A DNA stretch of 64,000 bases, from assembly GCF_005747095.1 (NCBI RefSeq), contig NZ_SWLG01000006.1:186001-250000 (forward strand), in the 5' to 3' direction. The stretch's first letter is position 1. Each line of letters opens with the position of its first letter. A model generated the notes under the pieces. The model was not told the origin of the DNA and ran no database searches. It saw nothing but the letters and a program-made list of their open reading frames with translations. Source of the DNA: Exobacillus caeni. Lineage in GTDB: Bacteria; Bacillota; Bacilli; Bacillales; Guptibacillaceae. The position numbers were made by a program, and so were the translations under genes. Of the stretch, positions 44,113 to 53,202 are shown piece by piece.

Positions 44113-45579
44113 ATGAACATACTGCATGTTGCTTCAGAAGGATATCCATTTATTAAAACAGGCGGGCTTGGCGATGTGATCGGTGCACTTCCAAAAGCAC
44201 TGCAGGAACAGGGGGTGAATGTACAGGTTATCTTACCCAAATACCAGGATATAGCCGAGCATTTTAAAGAGGAAATGGAGTTGATAGAAGCCATTACTGT
44301 CCCTGTAGGTTGGCGAAATCAATATGCTGGCATCGAGAGATTGGTCTGGAACGGAATCGTTTATTATTTTATAGATAACGAATATTATTTTAAGAGAAGT
44401 GGAAGCTACGGTTATTTTGATGACGGAGAAAGGTTTTCCTATTTTTGCCGGGCTGTATTAGAGGCTCTTCCGTATTTAGATGAAAGGCCAGACATTCTCC
44501 ATTGCCATGATTGGCAAACGGGGATGGTAAGTTTATTAAAAAAAGCACACTTCTATAACCATCCTTTTTATAAAGATATGAAAACTGTTTTTACTATTCA
44601 TAACTTACGCTACCAGGGCGTATATCCGAAGGTAGTCCTTCATGACTTGCTCGATTTAAGCGAACTGTATTTTACAGTCGACGGAGTAGAGTTTTACGGG
44701 AAAGTTAATTTTATGAAGGCGGGACTCGTCTATTCAGACCTTGTGACAACGGTAAGTCCTACGTATGCACATGAAATACAGACGCCGTACTTTGGAGAAA
44801 GCTTGCATGGTTTGCTTCGAAAAAGAAGCAACGAACTGGTCGGCATTGTTAATGGGATCGATTATGAGTTGTACAATCCTGATACGGATGAAACGCTGGC
44901 CGTCAATTTTGATAGCAGAACAAATCTAAAATTCGAGAACAAGTTGAGCCTTCAGCAGGAACTAGGGCTAGGAGAAAGTGCTGAAACACCGATGATTGCC
45001 ATTATCACAAGGCTGGTCGAACAAAAAGGAATCGATTTGATTCTGCATGTGCTGGATCAAATCATGCGTCTTGATGTTCAGCTCGTAGTTCTTGGCACCG
45101 GAGAAGAAAAATATGAACGGGCATTCCGGGAAGCGGAGCAGCGTTATCCAGGAAAGCTTTCTGCTCATATTTATTTTGACGATAACCTTGCCCGAAAAAT
45201 GTATGCAGCTTCAGACATGTTCTTGATGCCTTCCCAATTTGAACCATGCGGAATCAGCCAGCTGCTTGCCCTTCGCTACGGAAGTTTGCCGATAGTCCGG
45301 GAAACAGGAGGATTGAAAGATACCGTTTTGCCTTACAACCAGTATACCGAAGAAGGTCATGGCTTTAGTTTTGCAAACTATAATGCACACGAAATGCTGG
45401 AAGCGATCGAACGGGCTACTGCACTGTTCCACCAATACCCAATTACCTGGAATAATCTGGTTAAGCGGGCGATGGAACTGGATTTCAGCTGGAAATCATC
45501 ATCTGAAAAATATAAACAGTTATACGAGGGTCTGACCCCACATAAAACTGTGGATAACTATCAAACGAGCAGCCTTTAA
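44113..45579 (+). CDS. glgA: Glycogen synthase (ADP-glucose)
   Basis: A 488-residue GT5 enzyme that elongates alpha-1,4-glucan from ADP-glucose. HVASEGYPFIKTGGLGDVIG near residues 5-24 holds the KTGGL substrate motif, LHCHDWQTGMV near 134-144, TVSPTYAHEIQTP near 215-227 and SQFEPCGISQLLALRYGSLP near 375-394. ATG 44113 has AGGAGGAG 4 nt upstream. The last 15 residues come from a repeat shared with the AI-2E permease gene (45528-45559), and the protein is slightly longer than usual. No glgP follows. Confidence 0.95.
   Translation: MNILHVASEGYPFIKTGGLGDVIGALPKALQEQGVNVQVILPKYQDIAEHFKEEMELIEAITVPVGWRNQYAGIERLVWNGIVYYFIDNEYYFKRSGSYGYFDDGERFSYFCRAVLEALPYLDERPDILHCHDWQTGMVSLLKKAHFYNHPFYKDMKTVFTIHNLRYQGVYPKVVLHDLLDLSELYFTVDGVEFYGKVNFMKAGLVYSDLVTTVSPTYAHEIQTPYFGESLHGLLRKRSNELVGIVNGIDYELYNPDTDETLAVNFDSRTNLKFENKLSLQQELGLGESAETPMIAIITRLVEQKGIDLILHVLDQIMRLDVQLVVLGTGEEKYERAFREAEQRYPGKLSAHIYFDDNLARKMYAASDMFLMPSQFEPCGISQLLALRYGSLPIVRETGGLKDTVLPYNQYTEEGHGFSFANYNAHEMLEAIERATALFHQYPITWNNLVKRAMELDFSWKSSSEKYKQLYEGLTPHKTVDNYQTSSL
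45528..45559 (+). repeat. 32-bp repeat, copy 1, inside the glgA 3' end
   Basis: GGGTCTGACCCC followed by a spacer and CTGTGGATAACT. It matches 51251-51281 at all but one substitution and one single-base gap. It contains an inverted repeat (GGGTC/GACCC) and a DnaA-box-like TGTGGATAA. It encodes the glgA tail GLTPHKTVDNY. Confidence 0.8.
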
Positions 45580-45587
45580 ATAGGTTG

Positions 45588-45621
45588 AGGCACTCCATCA
45601 ATAAGGTGGAGTGCCTTTTTA
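45588..45621 (+). terminator. Terminator of the glycogen operon
   Basis: AGGCACTCCA at 45588-45597 pairs with TGGAGTGCCT at 45607-45616, followed by TTTTT. Confidence 0.85.
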
Positions 45622-45628
45622 TTAATGA

Positions 45629-45910
45629 TTATCTCGTTATGCTATAGAAGGCGTCGATTAATTCGGCTGGATTTGATTTAACACACAGCGTTTTGACGCC
45701 TCTTATTGTGTGAAGGTATAAAAATCCGTCCTCAGGGCCAACAGGCCGGTAAGACATGTCAAAAACTTCAGTGATCTTTACTTCTTTTTCGCCAATCTTA
45801 AGATAGTCTTTGTATAATACGATTTCTTTTTTTATTTCATCTACCCGTTTGGTAAGTCTGTCAACTACCTGTTTTCTTTCGACAAAGGAATGGATTGAAA
45901 TAGGACCCAT
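45629..45910 (-). CDS. Hypothetical protein, 93 residues
   Basis: ATG 45910 follows GGTGAT; the longer reading to 46018 is unsupported. A charged helical half (RLTKRVDEIKKEIVLYKDYL) precedes a predicted beta-rich half with YLHTIRGVKTLCVK. No signal or membrane segment and no family recognised. It is convergent to glgA and divergent from nhaC. Confidence 0.6.
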   Translation of the reverse strand: MGPISIHSFVERKQVVDRLTKRVDEIKKEIVLYKDYLKIGEKEVKITEVFDMSYRPVGPEDGFLYLHTIRGVKTLCVKSNPAELIDAFYSITR

Positions 45911-46036
45911 GAACATCACCGCACTTTTATATAGGTTATTATCATTGTAGCTTAAAAAAGCGAAAGAAAAAAATAACAAGTTTCCAATGGAATTTGTTAG
46001 GATAGATAAAGAAGTCATTCACAACAGGTGATTATA

Positions 46037-47380
46037 ATGAGAAAGAAAAAGAAAGAGCTTTCTGTCAGAGAATTTGTAACGCTAATGTTGCTAACATTAG
46101 CCGGAGTGGTTTCCTCCGTGATGTCCGGCTTTCCGCTGGCTATTGGATTTTTGCCCGGATTGTTTTATTTGATTGCTCTAGCCAGAAAGAGAAATGCAAC
46201 TGTAAATCAGTTAAGGAGGATGGGAATAGCCGGTATTTTAAAAACAAAAGAAGTGATTTGGATTTTTATTTTAATCGGTATGCTTTTGCCGGCATGGATG
46301 TTGAGCGGGACAATTCCGGCGATGGTAGATCTTTCGCTTTCTTTTATAAGTGCTAACCATTTTCTTGTGACGAGTTTTATTATCTCACTTGTCTTTTCAA
46401 TGATTCTCGGAACTTCTGTAGGTACATTAAGCTCGATCGGCATTCCGTTGATGGCTACTGCAAAAGTGCTCGGGCTTCCGGTCGATGTAGTTGCGGGAGC
46501 TATCGTTTCCGGTGCTTTTGTAGGCGATAGAACGTCGCCGCTATCCAGTTCCCATCAGTTGTTGGCCAGTTCCCTTGAAATAAAGCTGAACATGCAATTT
46601 AAGGCGATGCTGCCGACCTCTATAGTTGGAATAATCGGAAGCGTTGTATTCTTTAGCTATCTTGATTTCGCTCTTATCTTTAAAGAAGGGAACGATGTTT
46701 CTGGAGCTTCCAATTTTTCCGGTTCGTATTTGCCTTTGCTGCCGCCGGTGATTTTATTGGCGATGGTTATTCTTGGCGTTAAAATTCGCTTTGCGTTTAT
46801 CTGCAGTATTATCGGAGCGTCTGTTCTTGCTTTTTATAAGCATATAGCTGTTGGTACATGGGTTCACGCACTCTGGTTTGGAACCGAAACTGTTCATGGC
46901 GGCTTACAAAGCATGTTGATGCTTATGGCTTTTATTGCGCTGGCAGGAATATATAACGGCATCATCGAAGAAATGAAACTTATTCAGCCTTTGTTAGACA
47001 AATGGCTTGGATCGACCAGAACACTTGCCAGAAACACAGTGAAAACCATCGGCACAACACTTGGTATCTCAGTGATTACATGCAACCAGACGCTTCCGAT
47101 CATCCTTACAGCCCGCTCGTTCCTGCGTCACTGGAAAGAAACAGCATCGGATCAAGAGCTTGCGAGAGTAATGTCGGATTCAACGATGGTCTTTCCGGCT
47201 ATGATACCATGGAGCTTACTCGCAATAATGTGCAGTTCCATCATCGGTGTTCCTGTCTTATCCTATTTGCCATATGCTGTTTTCCTGTGGATTTTGCCAA
47301 TCGCTACTATTTTATTTTCTGTAGCTTATAAGGTAAGAACAATCAAACAGTTGCCAGATATGACCCTTTCAGAAAAATAG
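46037..47380 (+). CDS. nhaC: Na+/H+ antiporter, NhaC family
   Basis: A 447-residue membrane protein with about eleven hydrophobic segments. GAIVSGAFVGDRTSPLSSSH near 153-172 carries the conserved Asp of the transport site and is the NhaC hallmark; TLGISVITCNQTLPIILTAR near 333-352 is the second conserved region. It exchanges external protons for internal sodium, giving salt and alkali tolerance. ATG 46037 is favoured over GTG 46028 by spacing to AGGTGAT. Confidence 0.88.
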   Translation: MRKKKKELSVREFVTLMLLTLAGVVSSVMSGFPLAIGFLPGLFYLIALARKRNATVNQLRRMGIAGILKTKEVIWIFILIGMLLPAWMLSGTIPAMVDLSLSFISANHFLVTSFIISLVFSMILGTSVGTLSSIGIPLMATAKVLGLPVDVVAGAIVSGAFVGDRTSPLSSSHQLLASSLEIKLNMQFKAMLPTSIVGIIGSVVFFSYLDFALIFKEGNDVSGASNFSGSYLPLLPPVILLAMVILGVKIRFAFICSIIGASVLAFYKHIAVGTWVHALWFGTETVHGGLQSMLMLMAFIALAGIYNGIIEEMKLIQPLLDKWLGSTRTLARNTVKTIGTTLGISVITCNQTLPIILTARSFLRHWKETASDQELARVMSDSTMVFPAMIPWSLLAIMCSSIIGVPVLSYLPYAVFLWILPIATILFSVAYKVRTIKQLPDMTLSEK

Positions 47381-47472
47381 ACTCCTAACTAGCATATTGT
47401 AAACAATCCAGTAAAATAGACCGACATAAGTAAGAGACCGTATTTCAATTAAACATAAAGTGAGTGAGGAAA

Positions 47473-48528
47473 ATGAATGGTTGCAGCAATTGCCTGGCGG
47501 CGGTAGAAATTTATGAACCTGGAATCTTGTCTTTAGTTTCAAAGGTTCCTGAGATCCATTTTGCAATAAAAGAAATTGTAAGCAATACAAGAGAAAATGA
47601 ATCGGAAAACGAGGGGGTTATCCAGTTCACCTATGAAACGAAGAAGGAATTGTTTTTGCTATTAAAAGAAATTGTTAGCAACATGAATCTCATTTCTCAG
47701 CAAACCGTTCTTACTAGTATAGACCCGGCTGAAATTGGCACTACCCGTATCAACAGAATGATACTTGTTAATGAGTTGTTTGAAAGAGTCAGTCACCCGA
47801 ACTATTTAAAGATTATTAACGATTCCCTGGTCACCAATCATATGCAGCCCATCATAGCGCTGGATGGAGAAACAATTTATGGTTATGAGTTCTTGCTACG
47901 ACCCGCCAATGAAGCTTATCCCTTCAAACCGTATGAACTGTTTGAAATGGCCCAAAAATCCGGCCTCCAGGCGATGCTGGACAGCAGAGCGAGAATATCC
48001 TCCATCAAGGTTAGTTCAGAGTATTTACCGAAAGGTGTAAAACGTTTTATTAACTTTCTGCCTTCTTCGATATATGATCCTGCACATTGCCTCAAGAGTA
48101 CGTTTGAAGCGGTTAAACAGTATGATGTGGATCCGAATGACATTGTTTTTGAAGTAGTGGAGACCGAAAAGATTTTAGATGTCGGACACCTTCAACGGAT
48201 TTTTCAAGCTTATCAAGAAAAGGGGATCAAGGTTGCACTTGATGATGTTGGTGCAGGCTATTCTACCAATGAGATTTTAGCCAGACTAAATCCCGACTTT
48301 GCGAAGATCGATAGGGGACTGATAAGCTTTTGTGATATCGATCGGGAAAAGCAAGCGAAAATTGAAGACATCTGTTCGATCGCAATCCAACATAATATTA
48401 CGCTGCTTGCAGAAGGAATAGAAAGGAAAGGAGAAGTGGATTACTTGCGTGAAGCTGGGATTCCTCTTGCACAGGGATATTATTTCGGAAAGCCACGGGA
48501 GGAACCGATCAGGGAATTGATCCTCTAG
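47473..48528 (+). CDS. EAL-domain cyclic-di-GMP phosphodiesterase
   Basis: A 351-residue protein. The first 115 residues have no recognised domain but start with a CSNC (CxxC) pair at residues 4-7. The EAL domain (about 120-350) shows YGYEFLLRP for the usual ELLxR, FINFLPSSI (metal Asn), VFEVVETEK (Glu pair), LDDVGAGYST (Asp pair), FAKIDRGLI (Lys), LLAEGIE (Glu) and AQGYYFGKP (Gln). All catalytic positions are kept, so it probably hydrolyses c-di-GMP. No GGDEF domain. The CxxC may bind a metal or sense redox state. Monocistronic. Confidence 0.85.
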   Translation: MNGCSNCLAAVEIYEPGILSLVSKVPEIHFAIKEIVSNTRENESENEGVIQFTYETKKELFLLLKEIVSNMNLISQQTVLTSIDPAEIGTTRINRMILVNELFERVSHPNYLKIINDSLVTNHMQPIIALDGETIYGYEFLLRPANEAYPFKPYELFEMAQKSGLQAMLDSRARISSIKVSSEYLPKGVKRFINFLPSSIYDPAHCLKSTFEAVKQYDVDPNDIVFEVVETEKILDVGHLQRIFQAYQEKGIKVALDDVGAGYSTNEILARLNPDFAKIDRGLISFCDIDREKQAKIEDICSIAIQHNITLLAEGIERKGEVDYLREAGIPLAQGYYFGKPREEPIRELIL

Positions 48529-48611
48529 CATAAGAAAGCATTGTATTTAGCGAATGCTCCTTCGTTACGTTAAAATAGAATGACAGATGAAGAGCGAGGA
48601 GTGAATATTCA

Positions 48612-49778
48612 TTGAATGATTTGTATCAGAGCTTTATAAAAAATGAACGGCAGCAACAGTTGTTTAGCCTTGCTGAAAACCTGTCGAAAAAGATAAAGGA
48701 AAGAGCGAAGGAAGCTGACCGGAACGCCGCTTTTTCTTTTGAAAACCTTCAGGATTTAAAAGAAAGCGGGTATGTAAGCCTGACCCTTCCTAATGAATAC
48801 GGCGGAGAAGGGATATCTCTGTATGAATTCCTCTTGTTGCAAGAAAAACTCGCTGAAGGAGATGGTTCAACAGCGCTGGCTATCGGCTGGCACCTTGGCA
48901 TCGTGATGGAATTAAGGGATGAGCGCCTCTGGGATGAGAGTGTATTTAAAAATATAGCTGGAGAAATTTCGAAGAACAAAAAAGTGCTGAACCGGGCGTC
49001 TACAGAGCCTGCAACCGGTAGTCCCACTAGAGGAGGGGTTCCGGAAACGTCCGCGGTAAAAGACGGAAGAAGCTATATCTTGAATGGAAGAAAGACGTTC
49101 ACCACCATGGCACCTGCACTCGATTACTTTATTGTGACTGCGTTTATGGAAGAAACAGATTCTGTAGGTTCTTTTCTAATAAAAAAAGAAGACCCGGGAG
49201 TACATATCGATCCGACCTGGAACACCATCGGGATGAGGGGAACAAGCAGTGATGATTTGTTATTGAAAGATGTCCGGGTGCCGAAAGAAAGATTAGTTGA
49301 ATTGAAGAATGCAGGCGGCAAAAAGAGTGCTAAAGGGTGGCTCTTGCACATACCTGCTTGTTATAGCGGTATTGCGATAGCTGCAAGAAACGAAGCAGTA
49401 CGGTTCGCTAAAAATTATCAACCGAACAGCCTTGACACACCGATCGCAGAAGTTCCGCATATTCAGCAAAAAATAGGGGAGATGGAGATAGAATTGCTTA
49501 AAGCAAGGCATTTGATGTATTCCATAGCGGAACGATGGGACCAACAACCACACCAACAGGAACATATGGGGCCTGAACTAGCCGCAGTCAAGCTCGTCGT
49601 AACCAATGCTGCATATCGTGTCGTTGATCTTTCGATGCGAATTGCCGGGGGACGGAGCCTTTCAAAAGAATATCCTTTTGAACGTTATTACCGGGATGTG
49701 CGAGCAGGGCTGCATAATCCGCCGATGGATGACATAACGATCCAGATGCTTGCAAAACGTGCGATCGAGAATGAATAA
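48612..49778 (+). CDS. Acyl-CoA dehydrogenase family protein
   Basis: A 388-residue flavoprotein. LTLPNEYGGEGISLYEFLLL near 57-76, TEPATGSPTRGG near 135-146 (flavin-contact segment), YILNGRKTFTTMAPALDYFI near 155-174, GMRGTSSDDLLLKDVRVPKE near 210-229 and IAGGRSLSKEYPFERYYRDV near 340-359 mark the family. It lacks a clear catalytic Glu in the usual place, so it might be a DszC-like or other flavin oxidoreductase of the same fold. TTG 48612 with AGGAG about 11 nt upstream. It is followed 14 nt later by a small gene. Confidence 0.85.
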   Translation: MNDLYQSFIKNERQQQLFSLAENLSKKIKERAKEADRNAAFSFENLQDLKESGYVSLTLPNEYGGEGISLYEFLLLQEKLAEGDGSTALAIGWHLGIVMELRDERLWDESVFKNIAGEISKNKKVLNRASTEPATGSPTRGGVPETSAVKDGRSYILNGRKTFTTMAPALDYFIVTAFMEETDSVGSFLIKKEDPGVHIDPTWNTIGMRGTSSDDLLLKDVRVPKERLVELKNAGGKKSAKGWLLHIPACYSGIAIAARNEAVRFAKNYQPNSLDTPIAEVPHIQQKIGEMEIELLKARHLMYSIAERWDQQPHQQEHMGPELAAVKLVVTNAAYRVVDLSMRIAGGRSLSKEYPFERYYRDVRAGLHNPPMDDITIQMLAKRAIENE

Positions 49779-49792
49779 AAGAGGAGTTGGAT

Positions 49793-50023
49793 ATGATGGG
49801 TAAGTGTAACATTGATCACTCAATAGAGGATGTATTGAATAAACTGAAAGCCCAATCTGAATATTTACCTGAAAATTTCCCGGATGAAATTAGAGAATAT
49901 GTTGAGCGGGCTCCCTCTCAGGAAGAATTGAATGAAGTGTTTCACCTGTTAAAAAAATATGATCTTGCTACTTATGAAGAGCAGGAAGTAAGAAAAACGA
50001 AACTTCGAGCTTTATTGAAATAA
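49793..50023 (+). CDS. Small acidic hypothetical protein
   Basis: A 76-residue helical protein (IEDVLNKLKAQSEYLPENF, SQEELNEVFHLLKKYDL). ATG 49793 follows GAGGAG and lies 14 nt after the acyl-CoA dehydrogenase gene, so it is likely co-transcribed. No family recognised. A hairpin after the stop (GGAAG/CTTCC near 50033-50053, then TTTTT) ends the unit. Confidence 0.65.
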   Translation: MMGKCNIDHSIEDVLNKLKAQSEYLPENFPDEIREYVERAPSQEELNEVFHLLKKYDLATYEEQEVRKTKLRALLK

Positions 50024-50167
50024 CTGTGAAACGGAAGGGAGGTATTCTCTTCCTTTTTATATGAATGAAACAAGAACTGCTATAAGCAGGGTAGTATGTT
50101 AAAAGGGATGTTTTTTTACGTAGAATTAAAAAGGTGTAACGAATGAAGCTGCAGACGAGGTGGATAA

Positions 50168-51286
50168 ATGTTAAGTTTTTACCGGAGATATGCAAGGACA
50201 GCATTTGATATCGCATTAATTGTGTTGACTGTTTTTCTAATTATGTATGTGTTCAGTTTTTTGTTTCGTATCGCCGCTCCAATTTTTGTTGGCTATGTTA
50301 TCTTCTTGATCATTGAACCGCTTGCAAGGTATTTGAATCGGAAGGGTATGAAGAAGACACTGGCTACTACCGTTTCAACCCTTTTGTTTATACTGGTCAT
50401 CACGTCGATCGTATTTCTTGCAGGCGTTATTTTCACAGCTCAAATACAGCATTTGATCAATATGGTACCGTTTTATTTTGATAAGTTCCAGGATCAATTG
50501 ATGGCCCAGGTACATTGGGCACAAAATCAGATCAACGCACTTCCGCCTGATGTAGTAAACAAAGCACAGGAATATACGTCGTTGATTATTTCAAGAGCAT
50601 CCCACATTGCCAGCGCTTTTCTAAACGGGTTGTTCGAATTCGTAACCAGCATTCCAACACTACTCATAAATTTTATTGTTGGTATTATTCTTGCTTATTT
50701 CCTGAGCATCGAGATCGAGATGTGGAAACGCATAGCAGAAGAAAAAACACCGAAAACGTTCAAGAATGCTTATTTCTTTTTAAAGGAAAACGTTTTGACA
50801 GGGATCGGGGTATATTTGAAAGCCCAATTAAAATTGATCACGATTACGTTTGTCATCATTTTAATCGGATTGTGGATTTTACAGGTGGAAAATGCTTTTA
50901 CAATTGCCCTTCTATCTGCGTTTTTTGATCTGCTTCCCCTTCTCGGAGTGTCCGCTGTGTTCATTCCGTGGAGCATTTACCTGTTTATCGTCGGAAAAAG
51001 CACTCTTGCGATATGGCTCTTAGTATTGCTTGGGATCGTCGTGTTGATCAGACAGGTCATGGAACCGAAAATAACTGGAGATTCTCTTGGAGTTTCAGCG
51101 TTTACAATTCTCGCATTCATGATCATCTCACTCTCATTATTTGGCGTAGCTGGAGTCATACTCTCACCGATCCTCCTCATCCTGATCAAAGCACTGTATG
51201 AAAACGGCTACCTAAAAAAATGGATCCATCTTCCCGAGGAAGAGTTTGGGGGGTCTGACCCCAATAAATCTGTGGATAACTTTTAG
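50168..51286 (+). CDS. AI-2E family permease
   Basis: A 372-residue membrane protein with about seven or eight hydrophobic helices and the family's central soluble region (about 85-150). PTLLINFIVGIILAYFLSIE near 162-181 and SAFFDLLPLLGVSAVFIPWS near 254-273 are typical, followed by MEPKITGDSLGVSAFTILAF near 298-317. Members export varied small molecules or ions; substrate unknown. The last 12 residues, GGSDPNKSVDNF, come from the repeat shared with glgA. Confidence 0.87.
   Translation: MLSFYRRYARTAFDIALIVLTVFLIMYVFSFLFRIAAPIFVGYVIFLIIEPLARYLNRKGMKKTLATTVSTLLFILVITSIVFLAGVIFTAQIQHLINMVPFYFDKFQDQLMAQVHWAQNQINALPPDVVNKAQEYTSLIISRASHIASAFLNGLFEFVTSIPTLLINFIVGIILAYFLSIEIEMWKRIAEEKTPKTFKNAYFFLKENVLTGIGVYLKAQLKLITITFVIILIGLWILQVENAFTIALLSAFFDLLPLLGVSAVFIPWSIYLFIVGKSTLAIWLLVLLGIVVLIRQVMEPKITGDSLGVSAFTILAFMIISLSLFGVAGVILSPILLILIKALYENGYLKKWIHLPEEEFGGSDPNKSVDNF
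51251..51281 (+). repeat. 31-bp repeat, copy 2, at the AI-2E permease stop
   Basis: GGGTCTGACCCC, a short spacer and CTGTGGATAACT, the same as 45528-45559 apart from one substitution and one missing base. The TAG stop follows directly. The 5' half is an extended inverted repeat, GGGGTCTGACCCC. Confidence 0.8.
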
Positions 51287-51311
51287 ATAACATCCTGGAA
51301 ATGAGGCATGT

Positions 51312-51926
51312 ATGGTGAGGAAAGATATTACGATTCTTGGGTTGATTATTCTTTTTGTCTCACTTGTGGTGACTGCAGGGATCGTAGAGAACAAACCTGA
51401 TGAAATGAAGAGTAACAATCTAAAAGAGAAGGCGATACCGAAGGAATATATTCCGATTTATAAAGAAGCGGCTGAATCTTATGATGTTCCCTGGAAGCTT
51501 CTTGCTGCGGTACATCGTGTTGAAACAAAGTTTTCAACGATGGATTCACTTGTTAGTCCTAAAGGGGCAGTGGGACATTTTCAGTTCATGCCGTTAACAT
51601 GGCTCGGCTGGGGCTATACAGGTTCAAATCTTGGAGAACTGAATAAAGACGACAACATTGACATCACAGATCCAACGCTTATCGAAAAATACGGAGGATA
51701 TGGTGTGGATGCTTCAGGAGACGGAAAAGCAGACCCTTATAACATGGAGGATGCTGTACACACTGCAGCTAAATATCTATCAGCAAACGGCGCTTCTAAG
51801 GGCGAATTGAAAAAAGCGGTGTATGCTTATAACCACAGCGAGGCTTATGTAGCGGAAGTAATGTCGTATTTTAATCAATACGAACAGGCATTTGAACCAA
51901 TCGATGTGAAGAAGAAGATGCAATAG
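51312..51926 (+). CDS. Lysozyme-like lytic transglycosylase, membrane-anchored
   Basis: A 204-residue protein with an N-terminal hydrophobic segment (ITILGLIILFVSLVVTAGIV, about 6-25) that could be a signal or anchor. The SLT/lysozyme-like domain (about 45-185) has AAVHRVETKF with the probable catalytic Glu, VGHFQFMPLTWLGWG near 89-103 and AAKYLSANG near 160, resembling the CwlT N-terminal domain. It would cleave peptidoglycan glycan strands outside the membrane. Confidence 0.84.
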   Translation: MVRKDITILGLIILFVSLVVTAGIVENKPDEMKSNNLKEKAIPKEYIPIYKEAAESYDVPWKLLAAVHRVETKFSTMDSLVSPKGAVGHFQFMPLTWLGWGYTGSNLGELNKDDNIDITDPTLIEKYGGYGVDASGDGKADPYNMEDAVHTAAKYLSANGASKGELKKAVYAYNHSEAYVAEVMSYFNQYEQAFEPIDVKKKMQ

Positions 51927-52029
51927 CACAGGGTTAGGTTCCCTCGATTGGATGGACGTGCTCCTTTATGATAAAATCAGTAGGAATATAGTCCAAAATC
52001 GATTCGCATTCGAAGGGGGAAGGGAAAAG

Positions 52030-53169
52030 ATGAACATCATTTCAATAGAGCCAACTCCCAGTCCTAACACGATGAAAATCAATGTAAGCGAAGAATTACC
52101 GGCTGGGCAAAATCGAAACTATACGAAGGATGATAAAGATACTGCGCCTGATATTATAAAACAGCTTTTGGAAATTGTTGGAGTGAAAAGCCTTTATCAT
52201 GTAATGGATTTTATTGCGCTTGAACGAAATCCAAAAGTAGATTGGGAGGAAATATTACCAAAGGCTCGAGAAGCGTTTGGCGAAGTCCCTGCAGAAGAAG
52301 TGCCTCAACAAGAAAAGAGTAACAATGAGGAAGAAGCTTTTGGAGAAATAAATGTTAAGATTCAGATGTTCAGGGGCATTCCGATGCAAGTTAAGCTTCA
52401 TGATGGAGAGGAAGAGCTGCGTTTTGGTTTACCTGATCGTTTTATGAATGCTGCTATGGAGTCTTCTCCTGCTTCTTCCAATCTTGTAATGGAAAGGCAG
52501 TGGATTGAACAGTCTCCACGTTATGGAACAATGGAGGAAGTCGGAGAAAATGTCGTGGAAGAAGTTTCTGCTGCATATGACCAGGAAAGGCTCTCTAACC
52601 TTGTTAATGAAGCTTTAAATGGTGAAGGACCTTCTGAAAAAGAAGCTAAAAAAGAACGCAAAAAAGTCACGGAAGAGATGCTTGATGACCCTGATTGGAA
52701 AAATCGCTATGCAGCATTGGACCGGATGGACCCTTCCGAAGAAGACATACCGGTTCTGGCAAAGGCGCTGGACGATGAAAAGCCTTCCATCCGGAGGCTT
52801 GCTACCGTATACTTTGGTATGATTGAAGATCCGATCGTTCTGCCATACCTGTATAAAGCGTTAACTGACAAGACGATTACCGTGAGAAGAACTGCAGGAG
52901 ACTGCCTTTCCGATTTAGGGTTCAAACAGGCGATTCCTGCCATGATAAAAGCGTTAAAAGATAAAAATAAGCTTGTACGCTGGAGAGCTGCTATGTTCCT
53001 TTACGAAGTTGGGGATGAAAGTGCAGTTCCAGCTTTAAAAGAAGCCCAGGACGACCCTGAATTCGAAGTGAAAATGCAGGTTAAAATGGCGCTTGAAAGA
53101 ATAGAAGGTGGAGAAGAAGCAAAAGGATCAGTCTGGCATCAAATGACCCAGGCTAGAAAAAACACCTGA
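52030..53169 (+). CDS. ypgR: YpgR/CvfC-like protein: Nfu-N plus HEAT repeats
   Basis: A 379-residue protein. The N-terminus (about 1-90) is a NifU/Nfu N-terminal domain, PTPSPNTMKINVSEELPAG, without the cysteine cluster-binding domain. The C-terminal 160 residues are HEAT-like helical repeats (DDPDWKNRYAALDRMDPSEE, DEKPSIRRLATVYFGMI, DKTITVRRTAGDCLSDLG, DKNKLVRWRAAMFLYEVGDE, four units). It corresponds to B. subtilis YpgR and S. aureus conserved virulence factor C. ATG 52030 is chosen over 51952 from site spacing. It lies 33 nt before the bacilliredoxin gene, suggesting a link to iron-sulfur or thiol repair. Confidence 0.85.
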   Translation: MNIISIEPTPSPNTMKINVSEELPAGQNRNYTKDDKDTAPDIIKQLLEIVGVKSLYHVMDFIALERNPKVDWEEILPKAREAFGEVPAEEVPQQEKSNNEEEAFGEINVKIQMFRGIPMQVKLHDGEEELRFGLPDRFMNAAMESSPASSNLVMERQWIEQSPRYGTMEEVGENVVEEVSAAYDQERLSNLVNEALNGEGPSEKEAKKERKKVTEEMLDDPDWKNRYAALDRMDPSEEDIPVLAKALDDEKPSIRRLATVYFGMIEDPIVLPYLYKALTDKTITVRRTAGDCLSDLGFKQAIPAMIKALKDKNKLVRWRAAMFLYEVGDESAVPALKEAQDDPEFEVKMQVKMALERIEGGEEAKGSVWHQMTQARKNT

Positions 53170-53202
53170 TTAAATATTGCGGTTAAAGGAGGAACAATAA
53201 TA

